Made by a program: the position numbers and the translations under genes
Assembly (NCBI GenBank): GCA_030618925.1
Contig: JAUXCK010000005.1
Coordinates: 1-24,033, forward strand
Length of the DNA stretch: 24,033 nt
Source of the DNA: Desulfobacteraceae bacterium
Lineage (GTDB): Bacteria; Desulfobacterota; Desulfobacteria; Desulfobacterales; SURF-7
Reading direction: 5' to 3'
Notes under the pieces: generated by a model
Seen by the model: only the letters and a program-made list of their open reading frames with translations
What the model was told of the DNA's origin: nothing
Database searches by the model: none
Part shown: in pieces, positions 1 to 7,544 of the stretch
Numbering within the stretch: position 1 is the first letter of the stretch
Layout of the letters: each line of letters opens with the position of its first letter

Positions 1-1
1 A

Positions 2-351
2 ATCGTAATCTTAATCATTTTCATATGTTACAATAGATTCGAAAACTCGATCTGGTGAATTGCTTTTTATTAATCCTACCCGCATAGAAACAATCGTTTT
101 TAGAGTTTCTTTCCTTTCTAATACTTCATTCGTATTTAATATCTATTTTGCTACAATTACATCCAATACAACAGTACATTCAAGAGCAGATCCTCGAGCG
201 ACCTCAAAAAAATGACAACGGTCTTTTAAAGACTATTTACCATTTTCTTCAGCACTGTTTAAGGGGCTTGATGGTGATGCGCGATCAAGTTGATCATAGA
301 CAAATCCTGTTTGACCAGGAGTAGGGCTACGATTAAGATTAAGATTACGAT
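2..351. repeat. 15-bp inverted repeat bracketing the four-helix-bundle pseudogene
   Basis: Positions 2-16 are the exact reverse complement of 337-351 (GATTAAGATTACGAT). The right copy is preceded by one more GATTAA unit (331-336). Together they enclose the whole pseudogene. The left arm lies at the window edge and may extend beyond it. Short GATTAC/GATTAA-type repeats around such genes suggest a mobile or repeat-associated cassette, which is inference. Confidence 0.6.
11..313 (-). pseudogene. decayed four-helix-bundle protein (23S rRNA-intervening-sequence/S23 family)
   Basis: Reading the minus strand from about 313 down to the stop at 11-13 gives one continuous frame interrupted by two TAG codons (233-235 and 143-145). 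The translated pieces include YDQLDRAS, KDRCHFFEVARGSALE and IVSMRVGLIKSNSPDRVFE, which match what I know of the four-helix-bundle/23S rRNA-IVP family (consensus like DQLDRAS..IPLNIAEGNGK, ARGSALEC..LDVLVAK, RIVSML.GLIKS.SPDRV). Intact members are about 120 residues. Here the first 30 or so residues are missing, and their place is taken by a GATTAA-rich repeat (331-351). The rest is in frame apart from the two stops, so decay looks recent. The family is related to DGR accessory (Avd) proteins and its role is unclear. A stop-codon-readthrough gene is unlikely because the start region is absent. Confidence 0.78.
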
Positions 352-485
352 GACTGGGTATATGAACCCCATCGCGTCATGTAAATTTTAGGCGTAAACC
401 AATACTTTAATTGCACCTTTACCCGGACGACAGGGTTTACAAGGGTGTCTAAAGATGGTAATGAGTTCCCAAGAGGAGAGGCCCA

Positions 486-1361
486 TTGAAGGCGATACAT
501 CTCAAATTGTTACTGACAGCCTTTTTCTGGGGGGGGACGTTTATTGCCGGCAGGATGGTTGCAAAAAACATGGGCCCTTTTTCTGCCGCTTTCATCAGAT
601 TTGTGATTGCATCGATTGTTCTTCTTGTCATTATCCAAAGGATGGAAGGCAACTTTCCCAGAATAAAGCGGGGGCAAATCATCCCGGTGATGCTGCTTGG
701 GCTGACGGGCATATGTTTATACAATGTTTTCTTCTTTAAAGGATTGAAAATTATTGGTGCAGGCCGGGCTGCGATCATCATTGCAACAAATCCAATCTTT
801 ATTTCTTTGCTATCCTCCTGTTTCTTCAGAGAGCGCTTAACACGTCTTAAAGTGTTCGGGATTATTATTTCTGTCCTTGGTGCGGTTGTGGTGATTTCAA
901 AAGGAGATTTATCCGGAATGTTTCAAGGCCAGTTGGGCTGGGGCGAGGGGTATATATTTTGCTGTGTCCTGAGTTGGGTCGCTTTCTCTCTGATAGGGAA
1001 AACACTCATCCCGGATTTATCTCCACTTGTTTTGATATTCTATTCATCTGTTGTCGGGACGGTGGCATTGTTCGGCCCGGCAGTTGTTGAAGGCGTATTT
1101 CAAAATTTGGGCAATTATTCGCTGCTGGAATGGGCCGGTATTCTCTATCTGGGGATTTTTGGAACGGCAGTTGGATTTGTCTGGTACTACGAAGGAATTA
1201 TGAGGCTCGGACCCTCGAAGGCAAGTGTGTTTATTAATTTTGTGCCCATTAGTGCAGTTGTGCTTGCCTTTTTCATACTTGGAGAACCTGTTACGCCATC
1301 ACTGGTGATCGGTACGGTTTTCGTCAGTGTGGGAGTGTATTTAACCCATAAAACCATTTAA
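486..1361 (+). CDS. EamA/DMT-superfamily transporter
   Basis: A 291-residue, strongly hydrophobic protein with about ten predicted membrane helices arranged as two five-helix repeats, the usual layout of the drug/metabolite transporter superfamily (EamA, formerly DUF6). The N-terminal FFWGGTFIAGR and the C-terminal repeat ending in LGEPVTPSLVIGTVFVSVGVYL are typical. Substrate cannot be read from sequence; family members export amino acids, metabolites or drugs across the inner membrane. The start is taken as TTG at 486: GAGGAG lies 8 bases upstream at 472-477, an in-frame TGA is at 462-464 and no ATG or GTG lies between. It is followed 60 bases later by another membrane transporter on the same strand, so the two may be cotranscribed. 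Confidence 0.85.
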   Translation: MKAIHLKLLLTAFFWGGTFIAGRMVAKNMGPFSAAFIRFVIASIVLLVIIQRMEGNFPRIKRGQIIPVMLLGLTGICLYNVFFFKGLKIIGAGRAAIIIATNPIFISLLSSCFFRERLTRLKVFGIIISVLGAVVVISKGDLSGMFQGQLGWGEGYIFCCVLSWVAFSLIGKTLIPDLSPLVLIFYSSVVGTVALFGPAVVEGVFQNLGNYSLLEWAGILYLGIFGTAVGFVWYYEGIMRLGPSKASVFINFVPISAVVLAFFILGEPVTPSLVIGTVFVSVGVYLTHKTI

Positions 1362-1421
1362 AGAGGCATGCGCTCCGCAGATAAAATGGTTTGCAACGGA
1401 GGCTGAAAATATTTAGACAAT

Positions 1422-2189
1422 ATGGAATCACTGCCGTTCATAATTTACATTGTCCTTGGGGTGACCGGATTCGCTGCAGGCCTGGTGGACTCTATCGCAG
1501 GCGGTGGGGGTATCATCTCACTTCCTGTGCTGCTTTCAGTAGGCATCCCACCCCATCTTGCTCTGGGGACAAATAAGCTGCAGGGCAGTTTTGGTACATT
1601 GACATCATCTTTAAATTATAGCCGAAAGGGGCTGGTGGCTGTAAAAGAAACTTTTCAAGGGATATTTTTTACAGCTTCAGGCGCACTGATAGGCACAGTG
1701 ACCATCCAGCATATACCGGCGGACTTTTTAGAGCAAGTGATACCCCCCTTACTCATGCTGGTGTTTCTCTATATGCTTTTGTCACCGAAGATGGGTGAGA
1801 AAGATGGGATTGCCAGAATGCCTGAAGGATTATTTTATGGGATGGTCGGCCTTTTTTTGGGATTTTATGATGGTTTTTTCGGCCCGGGTGCCGGGGCGTT
1901 TTGGATGATCGCCCTGGTATTGCTTTTAGGAATGAATTTGAAAAAAGCAACCGCTCACACCAAGGTAATGAATTTTACCAGCAACATGACATCACTCATT
2001 ATTTTCATTATCGGGAATAATGTTCTTTTTGCCGCCGGTATCGTGATGGGACTGGGGCAGGTGCTGGGGGCTTTCACAGGATCGAACCTGGTGGTCATCA
2101 AAAAGATTGTATTTGTGCGGGTCTGTTTTCTGACGGTGGTTGCTTTAACCATTTTAAATCTGTTGATAGGGGGTCAACTCTCCTTTTGA
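1422..2189 (+). CDS. TauE/SafE-family anion/sulfite exporter-like membrane protein
   Basis: A 255-residue integral membrane protein with about seven or eight hydrophobic segments. The glycine-rich first-helix motif GLVDSIAGGGG and the following ALGTNKLQGSFGT are hallmarks of the TauE/SafE (YfcA-like) family, and a second such half, FYDGFFGPGAGAFW, begins near residue 149. Members export sulfite, sulfoacetate or other organosulfur anions; the substrate here is not known, though sulfur traffic would suit a sulfate reducer (inference). An in-frame TGA at 1404-1406 leaves ATG 1422 as the first start. The only purine-rich site, CGGAGG at 1397-1402, is 19 bases away, so translation may be weak or coupled to the upstream EamA gene. 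Confidence 0.85.
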   Translation: MESLPFIIYIVLGVTGFAAGLVDSIAGGGGIISLPVLLSVGIPPHLALGTNKLQGSFGTLTSSLNYSRKGLVAVKETFQGIFFTASGALIGTVTIQHIPADFLEQVIPPLLMLVFLYMLLSPKMGEKDGIARMPEGLFYGMVGLFLGFYDGFFGPGAGAFWMIALVLLLGMNLKKATAHTKVMNFTSNMTSLIIFIIGNNVLFAAGIVMGLGQVLGAFTGSNLVVIKKIVFVRVCFLTVVALTILNLLIGGQLSF

Positions 2190-2259
2190 CGCATGTTGTT
2201 TGATGAAAATGGTTTGCGAATGATGATGGGCTGTTTTTCTTGATTTTGATTAATTCTAC

Positions 2260-3204
2260 TCAGAGTTCTTCAGGTGTGAATGCCACCACGTCATCGATTT
2301 TTTTTGTATCTGCAAAAAGCATCACCAGGCGGTCGACACCGAGGGCATTGCCGGCGGCCTGGGGCATGAATTCAAGCGTCCGGAGAAACTTTTCCGGCAT
2401 AGGGGTGATTCGCTTTCCAGCGGTTTGACGACAGCCAATTTCTTTTTCAAACCGGCTTCGCTGCTCTTTGGGGTCATTCAGTTCAGTAAAGGCATTGCAC
2501 AGCTCGATTCCGCCCATGTAAAGCTCAAACCGTTCTGCAATTTGCGGGCTGCCGGGTTTCAGCCGGGAAAGGGCCGCTTTGGAAGAGGGGAAATCAAATA
2601 AAAATAATGGCTTCTCAAGACCGAGATGAGGTTCTATGTCGCACCCCACTATTTCATCAAACCGGCCGGTTGATATGGCTTCCTCAACGGGCAGGGGGGC
2701 ATATTTTTTAAACGCGTCGGCAACACTCATTCTGTCCCATGGTTTTTTCAGTTCGATTTTTTGGTTTTGAAAGGGAATGATATCGTTAAAGCCGGCTGCA
2801 AGCGCCACCGATTGGATAAGGTCTTCACACTGGCCCATGACCTCGAGGTATGTATTTCCCGGGCAGTACCACTCCAGCAGGGTTAACTCCGGGATATGCA
2901 GATCTCCCCTTTCCTTTTGCCTGAAACATTTGCATATTTGAAATATTCGGGGATAATCGGAAGCCAGAAGAATCTTCATGCAAAGCTCAGGAGAAGTCTG
3001 TAAAAACCATTCACCTGATTCCTGAGCATCAATGTGTGCTTCAGGGGCGGGAGCCGGTATTCTGACAGGTGTGTCTACTTCAAGAAAAGCATGACCAATG
3101 AAATATTGCCGGATGGCCTGGATGATCCGCGCCCGCAGGACCATATTTTTTTGTATGGAAGCTTGCCGGGTCCGGGAGAAAGGAGATGGTGGTTGTTTTG
3201 CCAT
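2260..3204 (-). CDS. epmA: EF-P lysine ligase, lysyl-tRNA synthetase paralogue (EpmA/GenX/PoxA)
   Basis: A 314-residue protein equal to the catalytic core of class II lysyl-tRNA synthetase without the N-terminal anticodon-binding OB-fold. Class II motifs are visible: motif 1 around FLEVDTPVRIPAPAPEAHID (residues 41-60), motif 2 around RIFQICKCFRQKE with HIPELTLLEWY, and motif 3 GNALGVDRLVMLF near the C-terminus. Such truncated paralogues (EpmA) attach (R)-β-lysine to a conserved lysine of elongation factor P, easing ribosome stalling at polyproline. Neither efp nor the β-lysine-forming aminomutase epmB lies in this window. It is the third gene of a minus-strand run, starting 21 bases after the HDAC-family gene, with no clear ribosome-binding site of its own, which suggests translational coupling. 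Confidence 0.88.
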   Translation of the reverse strand: MAKQPPSPFSRTRQASIQKNMVLRARIIQAIRQYFIGHAFLEVDTPVRIPAPAPEAHIDAQESGEWFLQTSPELCMKILLASDYPRIFQICKCFRQKERGDLHIPELTLLEWYCPGNTYLEVMGQCEDLIQSVALAAGFNDIIPFQNQKIELKKPWDRMSVADAFKKYAPLPVEEAISTGRFDEIVGCDIEPHLGLEKPLFLFDFPSSKAALSRLKPGSPQIAERFELYMGGIELCNAFTELNDPKEQRSRFEKEIGCRQTAGKRITPMPEKFLRTLEFMPQAAGNALGVDRLVMLFADTKKIDDVVAFTPEEL

Positions 3205-3225
3205 GCCGATGATGTCGGGCGTCTG

Positions 3226-4545
3226 CTACTTAAAGTCTTTTTCGAGATAGTTATCGTCCGGTCTGTCCTGCAGGTAGACCCTTTGGAAACTGTCCGGGCT
3301 TGCCTCATCGTACCACTGGTAGCCGGTTTCCCGGCATTTTTTACAGGCCTTAATGGGGACGTGCACTGCAAGCACATGGAATCCTGTATCCGCAGAGGTG
3401 TCGATGCGCAGGGCCCCACCGCAATCCCGGCAAACACGGATTCGTTCTTTCTGGATCTCGCTGATGCCGTCTGTGTCATAAAAAATTCTTCGGGTTCGTT
3501 CGTTAAATTCACCATATTGCTGCATTTTGGCTTTTATCTCATCCCGATTTTTCCAGTACGCGAGAACTTCGGCCCCGGTGTCCTCAATTTGTGCCGTCAC
3601 CTGGCTCGACTGGCGGATTCTGTCCGGATCATAGTCCGGTTCCCGGATTTTGCTGTAGTCCAGGCCGGCCATCGCCAGTATGATTCCCGCGTTTACATAA
3701 GGCAGTGCGCCTTCGATGGAATAGCCGCCTTCAAGTACTGCGATATCCGCTTTTAACAAGGTGGTCAGATCCGCGTAGCCTTTGGCCGAAAAATTCATGT
3801 TTGTAATGGGATCTGAATAATGATTGTCCTGCCCGGCAGAGTTAACGATAAGATCGGGCTTAAAGTCTTCGAGGACCGGCAGGACAATATTTTTAATCGC
3901 ATATAAAAACCCCTCTTCAGATGTGTTGGGCGGAAGGGGAATGTTGAGGGTGGTGCCGGCAGCATTCGGCCCCCCCAACTCTTTTGTGAATCCAGATCCA
4001 GGGTAGAGGGTTCGGCCATCCTGGTGGATAGAGATAAAAAGTGTGTCCGGATCATGCCAGTATATATCCTGGGTCCCGTCGCCGTGATGACAGTCGGTAT
4101 CAACAATGGCCACCCTGGCAACGCCATAGGCTACCCTGAGAAATTCGATCATGATGGCTTCAATATTGACATTGCAGAACCCCCTGGCCCCATGCACAAC
4201 CCGATTTGCATGATGCCCGGGAGGCCTGACAAGTGCAAATCCCCGCTCTATTTCCTTTTCGAGAACCGCCATGCCGATGGTCTTCGCCCCGCCGGCACTG
4301 ATAAAATGCGATTCGGTCATCACTTTCCACCCATCCGGGATACAGAAATGCACCCTGTTGACGTCATTCATCGTCACCAGGTCAGGCTTGAACTCTTTTA
4401 TGCCGTCAATGTCTAAAATCCCTTCTTCAAACACTTGATCCTGCGTATAGAGGAGGCGTTCTTCCCTTTCAGGATGGGTTGGATCGATCGCCCAGTCAAA
4501 GGCCGGGAAGAAGACAAGGCCTGTTTTATTTTTTGCCTGTAACAT
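3226..4545 (-). CDS. histone-deacetylase-superfamily amidohydrolase with C-terminal Cys4 element
   Basis: A 439-residue protein whose first 300 residues are a class I/II histone-deacetylase-type (arginase-fold) zinc amidohydrolase. The active site looks complete: RPPGHHA (H111, H112), DTDCHHGDGTQD (D149, zinc ligands D151 and H153), SAGQD (zinc ligand D240) and the catalytic-tyrosine loop LEGGY (Y275). Bacterial relatives deacetylate polyamines, acetoin-pathway proteins or acyl-lysines; the substrate here is unknown. The extra C-terminal 130 residues carry two CxxC pairs (C372/C375 and C401/C404) that look like a zinc ribbon, not part of the usual domain. The start has a good GGAG site 7 bases upstream. 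It lies 18 bases after the hydantoinase gene and 21 bases before epmA, in one probable operon. Confidence 0.88.
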   Translation of the reverse strand: MLQAKNKTGLVFFPAFDWAIDPTHPEREERLLYTQDQVFEEGILDIDGIKEFKPDLVTMNDVNRVHFCIPDGWKVMTESHFISAGGAKTIGMAVLEKEIERGFALVRPPGHHANRVVHGARGFCNVNIEAIMIEFLRVAYGVARVAIVDTDCHHGDGTQDIYWHDPDTLFISIHQDGRTLYPGSGFTKELGGPNAAGTTLNIPLPPNTSEEGFLYAIKNIVLPVLEDFKPDLIVNSAGQDNHYSDPITNMNFSAKGYADLTTLLKADIAVLEGGYSIEGALPYVNAGIILAMAGLDYSKIREPDYDPDRIRQSSQVTAQIEDTGAEVLAYWKNRDEIKAKMQQYGEFNERTRRIFYDTDGISEIQKERIRVCRDCGGALRIDTSADTGFHVLAVHVPIKACKKCRETGYQWYDEASPDSFQRVYLQDRPDDNYLEKDFK

Positions 4546-4563
4546 TTTTTCTCCATAAGGGTG

Positions 4564-6270
4564 TCATCCCTCATCACTGCCGCTCGAGTGAGGGGACATA
4601 TTTTGTGCGACCGATTCGTACCTGTGAATCAGACCGGGTTTCACCTGGGCTTTTATCCGGATATTTTTCCCTATAGTCGAAAAGCCCCTTACCATATTAA
4701 ACTGCAGATCTTCCAGCAGCTCCATTTCAAGGTCTTCCGTGCTGGCCCCTTTTTCAATTGCTTTTTGTTTGAGCAAGTCATAGGCTTTATTAACGGCATC
4801 CTCTCTTAAAAACTCTTTTGTTATACTTTCTTCAAATTTTTCTTCCGGTGCCATCAGGATGCCTCTTGACGTATCGGCGAACAATGTCACTTCGCAGGTG
4901 GTTCGGGCCAGTGCCGCTCCGATGGCATTTGCGACCTTCCATCCGGGAATGGCACGGACGTCAAATTCTGAAATTTTTTCAAGATATCTGGCAAAATAAG
5001 GGGCAGGGCCGCCGAGTACCAGGATTTTTTTTGGATTTACCCGATACCCTTCCTGCAGTTCATGAACAGTATATACCGGTTTACTATTCACTTCAGTGAT
5101 CATATTCCGGGCTTCCGACAATATATTTTGACAGGTTTGATCGAAGATATTCAAGGCCGTCTCTTCAATGGACGTGCCGGTTTCCATGGCAATTGATTCG
5201 ATACCGGCCCTGGCCCTGTTCATGTCGCAGTTCTGGATATTTTCAATCACAACCAGCGCGTCTGTAGGGGTGGGTGACTTTCCGCCGTAGGCCATGGCAA
5301 AATCCAACCGTTCCGGTCCGATTTTAAGGTCTCCATTGCTTGTCTGAACCCGGCTGTCGCCTCCGATGGCGATGGACCGGGTTTTGAGTGATCGAATAAG
5401 GGTTTTGTACCCGCCCAGTTCAATCCCTAAGGGATCAAGCAAAGGCGCTTGATTAATCAACACTGCAATATCGGTGGTGGTTCCCCCAATATCCATGACA
5501 ATAACATCTTCGTCCGGGGGGGCGAATGCAATGGCCCCCATGACACTGGCAGCCGGGCCGGAGAGTATTGTCTGCCCGGGGAAATCGATGGAAGACGCAA
5601 AGCTCATGGTGCCGCCATCGGCCTTTAAAATATGGATAGGCACCTTGAGCCCTTTTTTGTCGAGGGATTGTTTGACTGCCTGGAAAAAATTTTTATGGGT
5701 CGGATAAACAGATGCATTCAGAAAGGTGGTTGCGATTCGCCTGGGGAAATTCAGGTTGCCGGATACACGATGTCCAAGGAAAATATGATCGAGATCATCC
5801 GCAAGGATTTGGTTAATTTCCATTTCGTGACTCGGGTTCCGGGCTGAAAATTTTCCCACAACGCCTGCGAGCTTTATGCCGTCGGCTTTTAGTTGCTTGC
5901 CGATCTCCCGTATTTCATTGTGATCGATCGGCTCAATCGTCCGTCCCTGGTGGTCGATGGAACCTGACACAGTAAAATAATGCGGGTTTGTTTTATACAG
6001 ATCAGGGTCGATTCCGGGTCCGCTTGAAACAATCATGCCGACTTCGGGCGTCTTTCCCTGGACAATCGAGTTGGTTGTCAGGGTCGTGCTCAGCACAACC
6101 CGTTTGATCAGATCAGGATCTACATTCTGTGTGATTTTCTCCAGACCGAGTAACACCGTGCTGAACAGGTCTGAGGCGTCGGTATGAACCTTGATACCCC
6201 TGATCAGTCCCTGTTTATCCAGAAGAACAACATCTGTATGGGTGCCGCCAACATCGAGTCCTATTATCAT
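4564..6270 (-). CDS. hydantoinase/oxoprolinase family protein (HyuA-like)
   Basis: A 568-residue protein of the HyuA side of the hydantoinase/5-oxoprolinase/acetone-carboxylase family. The two ATP-binding (actin/ASKHA-like) phosphate loops are clear: GLDVGGTHTDVV at residues 4-15 and MDIGGTTTDIAV at 259-270. SGPAASVMGA (237-246) and VLGGPAPYFA near the C-terminus also fit. Family enzymes use ATP to open lactam or hydantoin rings, usually as a 700-residue HyuA with a HyuB partner; this one is shorter and no HyuB is nearby, so the substrate cannot be assigned. AGGA lies 8 bases before the ATG. It heads the minus-strand operon HyuA–HDAC–EpmA and is divergent from the Dus gene. Confidence 0.86.
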   Translation of the reverse strand: MIIGLDVGGTHTDVVLLDKQGLIRGIKVHTDASDLFSTVLLGLEKITQNVDPDLIKRVVLSTTLTTNSIVQGKTPEVGMIVSSGPGIDPDLYKTNPHYFTVSGSIDHQGRTIEPIDHNEIREIGKQLKADGIKLAGVVGKFSARNPSHEMEINQILADDLDHIFLGHRVSGNLNFPRRIATTFLNASVYPTHKNFFQAVKQSLDKKGLKVPIHILKADGGTMSFASSIDFPGQTILSGPAASVMGAIAFAPPDEDVIVMDIGGTTTDIAVLINQAPLLDPLGIELGGYKTLIRSLKTRSIAIGGDSRVQTSNGDLKIGPERLDFAMAYGGKSPTPTDALVVIENIQNCDMNRARAGIESIAMETGTSIEETALNIFDQTCQNILSEARNMITEVNSKPVYTVHELQEGYRVNPKKILVLGGPAPYFARYLEKISEFDVRAIPGWKVANAIGAALARTTCEVTLFADTSRGILMAPEEKFEESITKEFLREDAVNKAYDLLKQKAIEKGASTEDLEMELLEDLQFNMVRGFSTIGKNIRIKAQVKPGLIHRYESVAQNMSPHSSGSDEG

Positions 6271-6277
6271 AATATTT

Positions 6278-6323
6278 TCCTGATAGTTCTATTTTAACCG
6301 GATGCCTGAGTTGTCCTGATAGT
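6278..6323. repeat. 10-bp direct repeat upstream of the HyuA gene
   Basis: TCCTGATAGT occurs at 6278-6287 and again at 6314-6323, 36 bp apart, in the leader/promoter side of the minus-strand HyuA operon. The spacing is close to an integer number of helical turns, which would suit a regulator binding one face of the DNA. No regulator is identified. Confidence 0.35.
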
Positions 6324-6415
6324 ACAGCTAACGTAAAAACAGGTTGAAGTCAATAAACACCTTGCCCTGTATTTTTTTAAATTTGAGAAATACCACGGGA
6401 AGATGTGATAATTAC

Positions 6416-6444
6416 TTGTTTTAACAGGACTATGTTGGTATATA
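6416..6444 (+). promoter_or_regulatory. candidate sigma-70 promoter for the dihydrouridine synthase gene
   Basis: TTGTTT (6416-6421) and TATATA (6439-6444) are separated by exactly 17 bp in the divergent intergenic region, 54 bp before the Dus start codon. The -10 element agrees well with consensus and the -35 element moderately. Confidence 0.45.
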
Positions 6445-6497
6445 TGCGTTAGTGTACATGGAAAAGCAGCAATAAACCCGTACCCTGGCTAAAGTGA

Positions 6498-7520
6498 ATG
6501 ACTGAAATCTCTGATTTTTTAAGACAACCCCTCACAATCGGAAAACGACGGATTGACAACCGGCTGCTCCTTGCGCCCATGTCGGGTCTGGGCCATGTCG
6601 CTTTCCGGGAGTTGCTTTCGGCCTTTGGCGGGTATGGCCTGATGTTTTCAGAAATGTGCAGTGCCAGAGCCGTCCCCCGGGAGAACCGGTATCATTCACG
6701 TGTTTTCAGGTGGCGGGATCAGGAGGTGACGGAGCTGGTTTGTCAGCTTTTTGGCTCTGATCCTGATGTGATGGCCCGGGCTGCTGTAAGGGTTGAGGAA
6801 GAAGGATTTTTTGGGGTGGATATCAATCTGGGGTGTTCGGCGGCAGCAATCTGTAAGCAAAATTCCGGTGCAGCCCTGTTAAAAGACCCACCGCTTGCTG
6901 CTAAAATCATAGCAGCCGTTCGAAAGGCGGTTTCATTTCCGGTCTTTGTCAAATTTCGTACCGGCTGGAAAGATGACCCAGAACGTGCAGCCGACTTTGC
7001 CATGAGGTTTGAAGACGCCGGTGCTGATGCGTTGACGTTTCATCCGCGCGTTGCACCGGACCGCCGTTCCAGGCCCCCGAAATGGGAGTATATCGGAAGG
7101 GTAAAAGAGTGTGTTGCTATTCCTGTATTTGGAAATGGAAATGTATTTGATAGAAATGACTGTGGAAATATGATAAAAATATCGCGTTGTGACGGTATTG
7201 CCATTGGCAGGATCGCCATTTCCAAACCATGGGTATTCAGCATGTGGACTGCCGGGTTCACGCCGGGGTCTGATATCTACAAAACCACTGCACTAAAAAT
7301 GGTCGATCTTTTGGAAGCCCATTACGAACCCGTACGGGCACTAAAATACTTTAAAAAATTTGCCGTCTATTTTACAGCCAATTTCAGGTTCGGCCATTCC
7401 ATTTATTCCCGGCTTTGCATGGCAGGCGATATGCAAACCGTGAGGGAAAATATCCGCAACGTGTTTAACACACCCCTTGAAACAACCACCCGCCCCAATA
7501 TGAATATGTTTGTTTCCTGA
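6498..7520 (+). CDS. tRNA-dihydrouridine synthase family protein
   Basis: A 340-residue FMN-dependent TIM-barrel enzyme of the Dus family, which reduces uridines in the tRNA D-loop with NAD(P)H. Visible family motifs are LLAPMSG (24-30), the segment VDINLGCS with the catalytic-acid cysteine C113, VKFRTGW (151-157, FMN-contacting lysine K152), and the phosphate-binding GNGNVF (212-217) and AIGRIAISKPWVF (235-247). The usual GCP(x)xK signature is altered to GCSAAAICK, and the HxRT motif reads HPRV, so this belongs to a divergent Dus subgroup and cannot be called DusA, B or C. It is a single-gene unit, divergent from the HyuA operon and convergent with the amidohydrolase gene, with a plausible promoter 54 bp upstream. 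Confidence 0.85.
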   Translation: MTEISDFLRQPLTIGKRRIDNRLLLAPMSGLGHVAFRELLSAFGGYGLMFSEMCSARAVPRENRYHSRVFRWRDQEVTELVCQLFGSDPDVMARAAVRVEEEGFFGVDINLGCSAAAICKQNSGAALLKDPPLAAKIIAAVRKAVSFPVFVKFRTGWKDDPERAADFAMRFEDAGADALTFHPRVAPDRRSRPPKWEYIGRVKECVAIPVFGNGNVFDRNDCGNMIKISRCDGIAIGRIAISKPWVFSMWTAGFTPGSDIYKTTALKMVDLLEAHYEPVRALKYFKKFAVYFTANFRFGHSIYSRLCMAGDMQTVRENIRNVFNTPLETTTRPNMNMFVS

Positions 7521-7544
7521 GAGGCGTGCGAGAACCCCTGTCAT

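Noticed and set aside
3034..3756. 240-codon plus-strand open frame
   Set aside because: It lies entirely antisense to the well-supported HDAC and epmA genes, has no recognisable motif and arises from their codon bias.
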